Part shown: in pieces, positions 28,001 to 37,136 of the stretch | Layout of the letters: the number at the start of each line of letters is the position of its first letter | Position numbering within the stretch: position 1 is the first letter of the stretch | Assembly: GCA_021158525.1 (NCBI GenBank) | Contig: JAGGUL010000079.1 | Location: 1 to 60,294, forward strand | Direction: 5' to 3' | Origin: Candidatus Hydrothermota bacterium | Lineage (GTDB): Bacteria; Hydrothermota; Hydrothermia; B15-G9; DRBW01 | Length of the DNA stretch: 60,294 bases | Notes under the pieces: model-generated | Databases searched by the model: none | What the model was told of the DNA's origin: nothing | What the model saw: the letters and a program-made list of their open reading frames with translations, nothing else | Translations under genes and position numbers: made by a program

Positions 28001-28848
28001 CTGAGGGCAATGCCCCGCCCTATGGGGTAATGGGCAAAAATGCAAATAACAAATCCCGCCGCCAGATACGCTCCCTCGCCGGTCCTGTAACGCTGTATCC
28101 TTTACCGGGGCCTTTTCCCCTGACAGTTGACACTTCTCTTTCCTATTATTCCGCTCGTCTCGGCGACACAATCCCTTCGCCTTTCACTCATTACAGGTCT
28201 GGATACATAAATACCTGGGATATACCGGTTGACTACGGAAATGACCATCTTATTTATATCTTTCCCAACATAGACCCGATTTATGACTATTACATCGGCG
28301 TGAAGTTCTACCAGGAGGCTGCCGACGTGAGAAATGCCCGGATTTATGCGGGCAACGAGCTACTCGGGGAGGTTAGCTACAACTACGAAACACCCAGAGT
28401 TGCGTTTTTCAGAGTCCCTCCCCAGACCTATTCAGACAGCAGCATAACGATATCCCTCGAGAATCTCGGGAGCGCCATGGTCACAGCTGCGGAAGTCAGG
28501 CTTTATCGGTTTGAGAGATGGATCTGGACTCCATGGGGCGGTCCTCTTTCATCTGAAGTCACAAGAGCGAACCAGAGTCCCTCATTCTCAATAAAACCCA
28601 GCATCTTCAGGGAGAGAACGGAGATAAGCTTCAGTTTGCCAGAGAATGAAAAAGTAGAGCTCAGCGTTTATGACGAAAGTGGTAGGAAAGTGCGAAACAT
28701 ACACAGCGGATTGATGTTGAAAGGTGATCACACTCTTCTCTGGGACGGAAGGGATTCTCGCGGGAAGAAAGTTGCTGGAGGAATCTATTTCTTCAGATTG
28801 AGAACCAGAAACGATGAAATCGTGGAAAAAGCGCTTTTGTTAAGATAA
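25063..28848 (+). CDS. Large secreted beta-propeller/sialidase-like protein with Por-like sorting domain
   Basis: Signal peptide from ATG 25063 preceded by aaggagggg; HTSPDGGVTWNPP-type repeat; tail LSVYDESGRKVRNIHSG...WDGRDSRGKKVAGGIYFFRLRTRNDEIVEKALLLR. Confidence 0.78.
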   Translation: MRRYVGVALLILAGSGAMRASQDAPGLLWNYLSDQERKLYSSYEHFKGQYELSQSLLQIKGFIPGSLYTVGRGPGNYNFSAIWDGAVYRDTLFLGIFGFDHIAKFTSDGQFVASLGARPTLYYLHGIGVNDRYIWISQGDGGHPKKWIVSRTYPATIIDVDDSTSYRFIRIALDSTDAYCLVHDYFNSDRGNLYMFPDSSVDPADVIFTIEHDFKGVDVDNLFLWLVDADSLYRYSKNPGNPPSFEASAFIAHNLIDVVAGYNRVFVARKASDDSMTVFIIDKNSLEPVSSFNTAFLPAQYMTMASLEMIGDTLYVMKRVDRRACEHSWAVERFLIQNDTAISLDQFGDEFPMETYAPEQTILRDGYWISSNSYEWLKITIRKPDGSFEKQIDLPYHSVGIEYDPERGYFYLGLTVPDGSGNLAIVDTSGNIISTALNNSSWIHNIHLWHDTLFVKASASSYIHVMNPENLETYRVFFVNQGVGSPGMDIAGDSGFIFVTAKIDGRSGVKVFRRDGSYVADIAIYNTMVHYYDVSVDDRVFPWRVFVSPNTSGVSPLLICEVNPLTWEWEFVDSVGAPLYRSVLYPHWEWLSFTDTLYLRNPKNFIIAVGEPAGSKVLMADIHNRRTVVHPLKVNHRSDTPLATAYQGQRHLVRVPNSDFLHLVYESQGNIYYHTSPDGGVTWNPPKIIEGGKYPSLLRNFGDGKETGIVYVKDGQLRYAQVDPYYIAYNTVTLWTEESDIAFPVVTKVWREDTRFIHVVYEGRKNGTLCLSYASYMIPIYPDSPVTIMPGRHELIAYLNEPGSHPSLTSDMYLFHLHVVWQNQGKIFYSEYNNGEWMPPVEIEIVVWGTAESPDITAYGEKIYVNFVQDSTSNGIYERLVRRIRDLSDTLPYWWWEFPEDTLISSADLRNATLSLTGRYSFFAMNETPCTPTPTWEMYYYDWATGDMKNISQSPSIDSKYPAASSMELNDMSRWYCIWTEGNAPPYGVMGKNANNKSRRQIRSLAGPVTLYPLPGPFPLTVDTSLSYYSARLGDTIPSPFTHYRSGYINTWDIPVDYGNDHLIYIFPNIDPIYDYYIGVKFYQEAADVRNARIYAGNELLGEVSYNYETPRVAFFRVPPQTYSDSSITISLENLGSAMVTAAEVRLYRFERWIWTPWGGPLSSEVTRANQSPSFSIKPSIFRERTEISFSLPENEKVELSVYDESGRKVRNIHSGLMLKGDHTLLWDGRDSRGKKVAGGIYFFRLRTRNDEIVEKALLLR

Positions 28849-28899
28849 CACAGACATTAAGGGGAGGGACTTAAGTCCCTCCCCCGAGGAGGTTTGTTT

Positions 28900-30720
28900 A
28901 TGAGGTGGACGATTTTGATTCTATGGATCAGTTCCTTCCCCGCTTTTGCCATGCATTTCAACCTGAAATCCCAAATAAACGATGGACCGGGTGCTGGCAA
29001 TCTACTTATTGGTGATACGGACGGAGATGGTAAACCAGAACTGATTTTTTATTCCTGTCTTCAGGAGTGCGGAGTAAATATCTACGAATTCGATGGTGGA
29101 ACATGGGGAAATACCTATAGCATTGGCACAGGATTTTTACCTGTCTATGGCCTCGGGTTACTCGATGGCGATAGCCTCTACGATTTATGGCTCCAACACT
29201 ATGATACCCTCTGCCTCTTTGAAAGCCCTACACCCTACTCTTTCCCTATACAAAAGGTTTGGACATCCCCTTATAACGGCACATATAACTTCCATTACCA
29301 GATGGACATGAAAGATATGGACAACGACGGCAAAATCGACATCGTCGACGCCGGTGAAGGCCCTTTCTCCACATACAACCTTTGTATCTATGAAAACAAT
29401 GGAGATAACTCCTTCGACATCGTCTTCTATGATACAACTTTGATCGTCTGGGGTAGCAGACCCGCCCTCTGTGACTATGATGGTGACGGCAAAATGGAGA
29501 TCGCCATAGGTACCCTTGAGAACCATGCCCTTTTTATCGAAAATACCGGAAATAACTCCTATGAACTCTGCTGGGAGATGCCCCTTTCATCTCTGATCGA
29601 CAGCGTACCTGTGGGTTACCTTCTGGATGTCTTTGCGTGTCCCGATTCTCTCCCCGATATGGACGGTGATGGCAAGAGAGAGGTCGTCTTTCATCCAAAA
29701 TCCACTTCTGCTGTGAATCCATGCCAGTGGCGCGAAGATGTTGTCATCCTGGAAGCTGACGGTGACAATAGCTACAGACTTTCATGGTATGACTCCCTCC
29801 CCGGCTACTCATGGTCTGGTAGCTGGCCACACGGACATAACCTACTGCGTTCAACTATTGCAGATATCGATGGTGATACAACGCCCGAAATACTGCTCTC
29901 TGTTGCTCATAAAGTCTACATCCTCAAAGCCACATCTAACGATAACTACCAGCTTGCTGGCGAAATATACCTCACACCCCTCGTCGGCGCACCTATGGAC
30001 GAATACATGGACGAACTTTATATCACAGCTTGGGATTTAGATAACAACGGCCTCAATGAAATTATCACGGGAATAGTCTATGAAGATAATCAACACTACA
30101 GCCACAAAAAGATTCTCATTTTTGAGAAGGGCATAGACCTCCAGTGGATATACCCCAACTCCACTGACACTCTCACCGCCAACTCACACATCACACTCAA
30201 GTGGAACATCCTCGATCACTCCGCCGTGGACTCATGCTTCATCTTCCTCTCCTCCCCCTATAACCCACATAACAAACAACTCATCTTCTCAGGCTCCCCA
30301 TCCGATACTTCCTTCACCTGGACAGTCCCCGACTCCCTCGGCTGGTTCAAACTCATGCTCCTCGCCACTGGACCTGGTATCCCCCCAAGAAGAGACTCCC
30401 TCTTCTCCTCACCCTTCTTCATACTCACCGACGTCAAGGAAAATCAAAACCTGCCCCTCATCCCCCACGGCCTCTCGGTAAAACCATCCAATCCTGCTTC
30501 TTTGCCCCTTTCCATCTGCTTTTATGTGGACAGGCCTGAAGATGTCAGGTTGTATGTTGTGGATGTGAGTGGGAGGGTGCTGAAGAGGTTCAGGGGGTTG
30601 AGGAGGGGTTACAATGAGGTGAGGTGGAGTGGTGAGGGAGAGGTGTGCAATGGAGTGTATTATGTGGTGCTGGAGGTTGGGGGTGAGAGGCACATCAGGA
30701 GGGTGGTGCTGGTGCAGTGA
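28900..30720 (+). CDS. Secreted FG-GAP/VCBS-repeat protein with Por-like sorting domain
   Basis: DTDGDGKPELIFYS, DMDNDGKIDIVDAG, CDYDGDGKMEIAIG, DMDGDGKREVVFHP, DLDNNGLNEIITG; tail LYVVDVSGRVLKRF...GVYYVVLEVGG; ATG 28900 after cgaggagg. Confidence 0.82.
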   Translation: MRWTILILWISSFPAFAMHFNLKSQINDGPGAGNLLIGDTDGDGKPELIFYSCLQECGVNIYEFDGGTWGNTYSIGTGFLPVYGLGLLDGDSLYDLWLQHYDTLCLFESPTPYSFPIQKVWTSPYNGTYNFHYQMDMKDMDNDGKIDIVDAGEGPFSTYNLCIYENNGDNSFDIVFYDTTLIVWGSRPALCDYDGDGKMEIAIGTLENHALFIENTGNNSYELCWEMPLSSLIDSVPVGYLLDVFACPDSLPDMDGDGKREVVFHPKSTSAVNPCQWREDVVILEADGDNSYRLSWYDSLPGYSWSGSWPHGHNLLRSTIADIDGDTTPEILLSVAHKVYILKATSNDNYQLAGEIYLTPLVGAPMDEYMDELYITAWDLDNNGLNEIITGIVYEDNQHYSHKKILIFEKGIDLQWIYPNSTDTLTANSHITLKWNILDHSAVDSCFIFLSSPYNPHNKQLIFSGSPSDTSFTWTVPDSLGWFKLMLLATGPGIPPRRDSLFSSPFFILTDVKENQNLPLIPHGLSVKPSNPASLPLSICFYVDRPEDVRLYVVDVSGRVLKRFRGLRRGYNEVRWSGEGEVCNGVYYVVLEVGGERHIRRVVLVQ

Positions 30721-30749
30721 CAAGGAACAATGAGAGCAGGCGGATATAA

Positions 30750-31454
30750 GTGTGGCAGAAAGATCCCGGAAATTCAAGGAGCCCTGCGAAAAATATAAGA
30801 AAAACTAAATCAGCACTTCGCATAGCGGGGATAGACCTCTCCGGCCCCAAAAACCTGCGAAACACAAGCGTCGCGGTCCTCGAATACGGACATACTCTGG
30901 CGCTTCTGAAGCTTCAAAAGGGATTGAACGACAACCAGATTCTTGAGTTGTTGAAGAAACTGAAAGTCAAGGTAGTCTCGATTGACGCTCCGCTCTCTCT
31001 GCCCAGTGAAGTATGGAGGCCAGAGGACATCTACCTGAGGGAGGTCCTCAAAAACCGCGGCGGCTCTCCCCGCTACGTTATGGCTCCGACGGCTACCTTT
31101 CAGATGAGATCCCTTACGGAAAGGGGAATTAAGCTCAAAAACCTTCTAGAAATGAATCGAATAAAAGTGCTCGAAACACATCCGAGGGCCTCTCTTTTGT
31201 TCCTCACGAAAGACGCCGATCTGGCCCAGAACTACAAAAACAAGGACAGAAAAAAGAGGAAAAGGGCACGGGATAGAATACTGGAGCTTCTGCGAAAACA
31301 CATAGATATCGGGAACTTCGTTCTCCGCGATGATCACGATATAGATGCACTCATCTGCGCCTACGTGTCATTTCTCGCCTCATGTAGTCCTGAGAAACTT
31401 CTTCAAATAAACGAAGGCTTCTATGTGGTGGCGCCGGAGGGAACGTTCTCATGA
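30750..31454 (+). CDS. DUF429 family protein
   Basis: IAGIDLSGPKN, VVSIDAPLSLP, ETHPRAS, DHDIDALICAYVS. Confidence 0.75.
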   Translation: MWQKDPGNSRSPAKNIRKTKSALRIAGIDLSGPKNLRNTSVAVLEYGHTLALLKLQKGLNDNQILELLKKLKVKVVSIDAPLSLPSEVWRPEDIYLREVLKNRGGSPRYVMAPTATFQMRSLTERGIKLKNLLEMNRIKVLETHPRASLLFLTKDADLAQNYKNKDRKKRKRARDRILELLRKHIDIGNFVLRDDHDIDALICAYVSFLASCSPEKLLQINEGFYVVAPEGTFS

Positions 31455-32542
31455 CCGCCTTCTTCGAGTAGTCGAACTATCAATTCAACTGCCCTTTGAG
31501 AAGCCCTGCCATCAAGCCCGTAAAACAGGTAATTCCTCCACTTCTCCATTTCTTCGAGCATTTCGCTATCGGGGTTAAGGGCATGCTCTATAGCCTCTCT
31601 CAACTGCTCCGGAGACTTCACGTGGGGATAAGCACCTTTTAAAAATTTCTCAGGGTCTTCGTCAAGAATAGGAGTACCGTCGTGATGGCGCAATTTCTGA
31701 TGTGGAAGATCGTATATAACGCCTATTTTCCCGAGGGCAAGGAATTCGAAGATCGTGCTTGAGGCCTCGCTCACAAGAACATCGGCAGCCACAAGAAAAG
31801 GAAGTATATTGTCTTTTTCGGGAGGAACCAGAACGGCATGATCGTACTTCTTGACTGCCTTCTCGTAGATCCTGTGGTGACTGTGGGGCGCATAGCTCCC
31901 GCTCCAGCTATAGGGATGCAATTTAATTATGAGGTTGTAGTCTTTAGTGGCCTCGAGAATGTGCTCCTTCACATATTTGATACAGGAAGGCTTATGGGTC
32001 GGGGCAAAGAGGATAGTCTTCCTGGCGGGGTCAAGCCCCAGTTCTCTCAACACCTCCTCCCTTCTATATTTGCCCTGAAAAACGGGATCGAGCTTTGTAT
32101 ACCCCACCACATATACTTCGGATACTCCGAGCACTCCCTTTTCCAGTATCTTCCGTTTTCTGTATTCCCCCTCGACAAAAATCATGTATTTAGTGTTACT
32201 GCTCTTAGAGAGATTCCGATAGAGAACGTTTTTTATTCCCGTTCCGTGATTGATAAATACTAACAGCGTTCTGCCGTAATCTTCCGGATTTCCGAGCGTG
32301 TCCCCGGTGATGACAGCGTCAAACCCCTTTCTCGTACTGGCTATACGTCTTCCTTCTTTTCGCAACAGATCTTCAGCTTCCCTGCGCCTCGACCTCAGAA
32401 ACAGAAACCTCCTCACTTTCTCATCTTCGCAGGAAAAATAGATGTCGAACCTGTCGTCATCCTTCATAACCTCATAAACAGGATCAAGGGCTGCACGGTG
32501 GTAAAGAAAGCTGAGCCGGAAAAGGACCTTTATCTTCCGCAT
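31421..32542 (-). CDS. CDP-glycerol glycerophosphotransferase-like (TagB/TagF-type) protein
   Basis: TILFAPTHKPSC, LIIKLHPYSW, AADVLVSEASSTIFEFLALGKIGVIYD. Confidence 0.75.
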   Translation of the reverse strand: MRKIKVLFRLSFLYHRAALDPVYEVMKDDDRFDIYFSCEDEKVRRFLFLRSRRREAEDLLRKEGRRIASTRKGFDAVITGDTLGNPEDYGRTLLVFINHGTGIKNVLYRNLSKSSNTKYMIFVEGEYRKRKILEKGVLGVSEVYVVGYTKLDPVFQGKYRREEVLRELGLDPARKTILFAPTHKPSCIKYVKEHILEATKDYNLIIKLHPYSWSGSYAPHSHHRIYEKAVKKYDHAVLVPPEKDNILPFLVAADVLVSEASSTIFEFLALGKIGVIYDLPHQKLRHHDGTPILDEDPEKFLKGAYPHVKSPEQLREAIEHALNPDSEMLEEMEKWRNYLFYGLDGRASQRAVELIVRLLEEGGHENVPSGATT

Positions 32543-32548
32543 GCCTAT

Positions 32549-32577
32549 ACTATCGGGCGGATCACCTCGTTATTCAA
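32549..32577 (-). promoter_or_regulatory. Promoter of the 32542 gene, leaderless geometry
   Basis: TTGAAT-17 nt-GATAGT-6 nt-ATG 32542. Confidence 0.4.
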
Positions 32578-32585
32578 GGCAGGTC

Positions 32586-32614
32586 TTGTTATGGGCCTGT
32601 TTCTTCTTTATCAT
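32586..32614 (+). promoter_or_regulatory. Promoter of the SbcD-like gene, near-leaderless
   Basis: TTGTTA-17 nt-TATCAT-11 nt-ATG 32626. Confidence 0.4.
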
Positions 32615-32625
32615 AAATCGCTGAA

Positions 32626-33813
32626 ATGGTGAGATTCATACACACGGCTGACTGGCAAATCGGTTTTGAGGCCAGGGAAGCTGCAGAGATCGGCGATGAA
32701 CTGCGGGAAGCTCGATTTGAGACAATAGAGAAAATAGCAGACGTTGCTCTCAGGGAAGGGGTGGATTTTCTGCTCATTGCGGGTGATCTGTTTGAAAGCA
32801 ATCTTATCTCTCCGCAAACCGTCCACCGTGTGTTGAGCACGCTGACCCGTTTGCATCCCATCCCCGTCTTCGTTCTCCCCGGGAATCACGATCCTTATAC
32901 GCCTTCATCCATTTACCAGGGCAAGGCCTGGAACCGAGCTCCTGACCACATAAAACTGCTCCTCGAACCTGTCGAAACTTCCGACTCGGTGATAATCCCC
33001 TCCCCTCTTTATCAGAAAAACTCGAGAGAAGACCCGTCGTCGAGAATCTCCTTTCCCTCCGATAAGGAGAAAATCAAAATCGCAGCTCTGCACGGCTCCC
33101 TGGCCATAGAGGGTATGTACGAGCACGACGACTTCCCCATCTCGCCCGATGTGGCCGAGAGGCTCGGAGCCGATTACGTGGCTCTCGGCCACTGGCACAG
33201 CACTTTCAGGTTAAACGACAGGGTTTATTACCCCGGAACTCCTGAACCCACTTCATTTTCTGAACGACGCAGCGGGAACGTCCTTCTTGTGGAGATAGAG
33301 GGGCCCGGCAAGCTCCCTGAGGTCAAAGAGATAGAAGTCAAAACCCTTACCTGGCAGGAAAAAAGTGCTGAGCTGCGCCCTGGCAGCGAAAAGGACATAC
33401 TCGATGCCCTCCTCAGGGAAATAGAAGATATCCCGCAAAAGCGCCGAACCCTCCTGAGAATCAGGCTCACGGGCTTCGCAGACCCGGAGTTCATCAGAGA
33501 TTCTGAAGTATACCTGGAACAGCTGAGAGAGGATTTCCTTTACCTCGACATCAGAAAAGAAGTGAAATTGGCACCTGAACCACAGAAACTCGAGAAAATC
33601 GCCGCAGGAAGCCTCTTAATCAAGGAGATTATGAAAGAACTGTTGAACCTGAAGGATTCACTGGAAGGACGGCGGGGAAAATCGAGCGACGAAAGCGAAC
33701 GCCTCCTCGAAACGGTCAGGAAAAAGTTCGGTGATCATCCCCTGGACCTCGCGAAGGCGGCCGAGGAGGCGGTGATGCTCCTCGCGGAGCTGACACTATC
33801 CCATGATACTTAG
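32626..33813 (+). CDS. DNA repair exonuclease, SbcD/Mre11/YhaO family
   Basis: FIHTADWQIG, LLIAGDLFESN, VFVLPGNHDPYTP, ALGHWHSTF. Confidence 0.9.
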   Translation: MVRFIHTADWQIGFEAREAAEIGDELREARFETIEKIADVALREGVDFLLIAGDLFESNLISPQTVHRVLSTLTRLHPIPVFVLPGNHDPYTPSSIYQGKAWNRAPDHIKLLLEPVETSDSVIIPSPLYQKNSREDPSSRISFPSDKEKIKIAALHGSLAIEGMYEHDDFPISPDVAERLGADYVALGHWHSTFRLNDRVYYPGTPEPTSFSERRSGNVLLVEIEGPGKLPEVKEIEVKTLTWQEKSAELRPGSEKDILDALLREIEDIPQKRRTLLRIRLTGFADPEFIRDSEVYLEQLREDFLYLDIRKEVKLAPEPQKLEKIAAGSLLIKEIMKELLNLKDSLEGRRGKSSDESERLLETVRKKFGDHPLDLAKAAEEAVMLLAELTLSHDT

Positions 33814-36514
33814 AAAGCTAAAAGTCAGCGGAGTAGGGGTTTTCAGAGAATCCTTAGAGCTATCGGGATTCAATGACGGCATAAACCTCATCGTCGGGCC
33901 CAACGAGATAGGAAAATCCACTCTGATCAGGGCCCTGAAATGTGCCCTTTTTTACAAGTACAGCTCCAGGGACAGGGAGATAAAAAGCCTTCAGCCTTGG
34001 GGAACCATGCTTGCTCCCCGAATAGAAGTTGAATTCGAAGCGAAGGGAGCCCTGTACCGTCTGGAGAAAAAGTTCCTTGAGACGCCCTTCTCCGTCCTCT
34101 ACAAATTCGAAAACGGCAAATTCCAGAAATTCGCCGAACTCGACAGAGCCGATGATTTCGTGCAGGAGCTTCTCCTCGTTCCAAGAAGGCCCAAAAAAGA
34201 AACCCGCCTCGGAATCGCGAGGTTGCTCTGGGTGGATCAGGGCGGCGATCACTTAAAACTGGAAAGCCTGCCCCTCGAACTGGAGGAAAAGATAAGGGCG
34301 ATACTCGGAAGCTCAGGAATAACTGAATTTGAGGGCAGGTTCCTCAAAAAATTAAAGGAAACTTACGGTGAGATTTTCACCGAAAGAGGACGCTTTATCA
34401 CGGGGCAGAAAGCCCCGGACGTCATAAAGCTCAGGGATGAAATTGAGCAACTGAGGACCAGACTTAACAACATTAATGCCCTCATCGATTCCGTTGAGCA
34501 AAAGGCCGAAAGGATCGAGTTCGAGAGGAAAAATATCGAAAAATTGCACAGGGACTTGGAGGAAAGGGGCAAAAAAATCAAGAAACTACGAGAAGAATAC
34601 GAGATATACAAAAAACTCAAAAATGATTTTGCCAGAAAGAAAGAAACGGAACAGACACTGAGAATCAAATTTGAAAACCACAACAAAAATCTCAACAGGC
34701 TGAAAGAACTGCGCGAGCTGAAAGAGAAAAAGAAGGAAAAACTTGGGAAACTGAAAAAGCGTCTTGAAGAGCTGGACAAAATCGCCGTCGAATATAACAA
34801 AAAGGCCCATGAGCTTAAGACGCGGCTCGAAGCACTGCAAAAGGAGATCGAAGCAAAAAGGGCAGAACTGGAAAAAACAGAAAAAACTCAGAAAGCAGCG
34901 GAACTTGTCGATAAAATCAGGGCTCTCGAGAAGAAAATCTCGGCTCTGAAGGAGTTAGAAGATAAAATAACCCGCGCGAAAGAAGCTCTGCAATCCATCA
35001 AAGCACCCCCCGAGGACGAATTGAAGAAGGCACGCCGATTGAACACCCAGCTGATAACGCTCAAAAGCAAAGGGAAATCTGCCGGATTTAACTTCAAAAT
35101 CAGAGCCCTGGCTCCTTTCAAGACGGAAATAAACAAGGATTCGGAAAATATAGTTCAGGACATCCTGAGCGGCACTGAGGTGAGCTACGACGTCCTGGAG
35201 AAAATTCAGATGAAAATACCGGGGCTCTTGCAACTCGAGGTGAGAAGCAAGTCACCCGAATCGCGAAAACTGAAGGAATCCATCGAGAAAGCAGAGGCGG
35301 AACTTAAAAAAATATTCGAAAAGTATAGCTGTGAGAGCATAGCTGAACTGGAGGAGAGAAGCAGGGAAAAGCTCGAGAAGGAAAGCGAACTCAGGAGCTT
35401 CTTATCGAACAGGAACTTCCTGGCAGGGGGAGAGAAGATCGAGGACTTCGAAAAGAGGCGCGCCGAAAATGAAAAAAAATTAGAAAAGCTGCTCGAAGAA
35501 TTGGGAATGGAAAAAAGCGAGCTCAAGCCCCCGGCCGCGGCCGAGGCAATAAAAACGGGCCTTTTGAAGCTAAAAGATGAGTTCGAAAAGACGAGGGTTG
35601 AGATCAAAAAGGTTGAAGAATTCATGGAAAAAACCGAGGCAGAAAAAACTGAGCTCAATAAAACTGCAGTGAGACTCCACACTGAACTGAAATCCGCTGA
35701 AAGCGAGACAAAGAGGATCCTGGAGGAATATGGCGACGAAGAAAAACTCAAAAATGCCTGGAGAAACTCCAAAACCGAACTCGAGATGATCGGGGAGGAA
35801 CTTAAAGAACTCGAGACCAGGCTGAAGAAATTTCCTCCCGATATGGATTTGACAATAGAAAGGGAAGAAAAGCAGCTTCAGGCTCTGGATGGAGACATCA
35901 GAAGGAGAGAAACAGAACTCAACAGGCTCGAGGGTTCGCTGGAGGAGCTCCTTTCGGGGGATCTGTATGGTGAAAAAGCAAAGCTCTCCGAAAAGATAAG
36001 AACCCTTGAAAACCTCTACCGAGCCAAACTCAACAGGTCTATCGGCGTCTATCTCCTCTACAGCTTATCGGAAGCTGTGAAAGACCGCATGTTCAACACA
36101 CTGATAACCCCCATAGCTCTGATGGTCAGGGATTTTATAAATCGCGTTACAGGCAGAGATAGAGAGGTCGAGCTGTCCAAAGGCCTTCAGGTAAGCTCAA
36201 TAACGGAAGGAGGACAACCCCACAATGTTGATGAATACTCAACGGGCACTGTGGAACAGCTCTCGCTACTTGTCAGAATAGCGCTGGGACTGCAACTGGC
36301 GAACTGGGAGAGACAGCTTATCGTGCTTGATGATGTGCTTGCTTACACGGACAGCGAGAGGAGGAAAAGGATCTTCAGGATCCTCGAGGAAATCAGTGAG
36401 AAATTGCAGGTTATCATCCTGACAGCACATCCGGAACGGTATTCCGAGCTCGATTACGGAAAAGCCTTTGACCTCTCCGTTCTGTTGACAGCTTCTGACG
36501 GAACGGGTATCTAA
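33803..36514 (+). CDS. Rad50/SbcC/YhaN-like coiled-coil ATPase
   Basis: LIVGPNEIGKSTLIRAL (Walker A), long coiled coils, STGTVEQLSLLVRIALGLQL signature and LIVLDDVLAYTD Walker B. Confidence 0.88.
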   Translation: MILRKLKVSGVGVFRESLELSGFNDGINLIVGPNEIGKSTLIRALKCALFYKYSSRDREIKSLQPWGTMLAPRIEVEFEAKGALYRLEKKFLETPFSVLYKFENGKFQKFAELDRADDFVQELLLVPRRPKKETRLGIARLLWVDQGGDHLKLESLPLELEEKIRAILGSSGITEFEGRFLKKLKETYGEIFTERGRFITGQKAPDVIKLRDEIEQLRTRLNNINALIDSVEQKAERIEFERKNIEKLHRDLEERGKKIKKLREEYEIYKKLKNDFARKKETEQTLRIKFENHNKNLNRLKELRELKEKKKEKLGKLKKRLEELDKIAVEYNKKAHELKTRLEALQKEIEAKRAELEKTEKTQKAAELVDKIRALEKKISALKELEDKITRAKEALQSIKAPPEDELKKARRLNTQLITLKSKGKSAGFNFKIRALAPFKTEINKDSENIVQDILSGTEVSYDVLEKIQMKIPGLLQLEVRSKSPESRKLKESIEKAEAELKKIFEKYSCESIAELEERSREKLEKESELRSFLSNRNFLAGGEKIEDFEKRRAENEKKLEKLLEELGMEKSELKPPAAAEAIKTGLLKLKDEFEKTRVEIKKVEEFMEKTEAEKTELNKTAVRLHTELKSAESETKRILEEYGDEEKLKNAWRNSKTELEMIGEELKELETRLKKFPPDMDLTIEREEKQLQALDGDIRRRETELNRLEGSLEELLSGDLYGEKAKLSEKIRTLENLYRAKLNRSIGVYLLYSLSEAVKDRMFNTLITPIALMVRDFINRVTGRDREVELSKGLQVSSITEGGQPHNVDEYSTGTVEQLSLLVRIALGLQLANWERQLIVLDDVLAYTDSERRKRIFRILEEISEKLQVIILTAHPERYSELDYGKAFDLSVLLTASDGTGI

Positions 36515-36524
36515 GTATAAGCTC

Positions 36525-37136
36525 ATGGGTAGACTTGTAATTGGAATAGCAGGCGGATCGGGATCGGGAAAAACCACGGTCGCCAGCAGGATAATCTCGG
36601 CGGTGGGGGAAGAAAGAGTTACTTACATACAGCACGATTCCTATTACAAAGACAGGAGCAACATACCGCTGGAAGAAAGGGAGAAAATCAACTACGACCA
36701 CCCAGATGCCCTCGAAACCTCGCTTCTCGTGAGACATTTGCACAAATTACTTGAGGGGAGCCCGGTAGAAATACCGATATATGATTTCATCACCCACACG
36801 AGAAAACCAGTCGGCAACATAGTATATCCAAGAGACGTCATAATCGTTGAGGGAATTCTCATCTTCGTGGAGAAGGAGCTCAGAGAGCTTTTTGACATAA
36901 AGCTCTATGTGGATACCGATCCAGATATAAGATTCATCCGAAGGTTAAAGCGCGACATAGAGGAGAGGGGAAGAACCATTGATTCCGTTATAAAACAATA
37001 CCTTGAAACTGTCAGGCCGATGCACATCGAGTTCGTCGAACCCACAAAGAGGTTCGCAGACGTCATAATACCCGAAGGTGGATACAACCAGGTTGCCATA
37101 AATATGGTCATCTCAACGATTTTACAAAAGCTTTAA
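36525..37136 (+). CDS. udk: Uridine kinase
   Basis: GIAGGSGSGKTTVASRI, QHDSYYKD, NYDHPDALET, PIYDFITHTR. Confidence 0.93.
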   Translation: MGRLVIGIAGGSGSGKTTVASRIISAVGEERVTYIQHDSYYKDRSNIPLEEREKINYDHPDALETSLLVRHLHKLLEGSPVEIPIYDFITHTRKPVGNIVYPRDVIIVEGILIFVEKELRELFDIKLYVDTDPDIRFIRRLKRDIEERGRTIDSVIKQYLETVRPMHIEFVEPTKRFADVIIPEGGYNQVAINMVISTILQKL

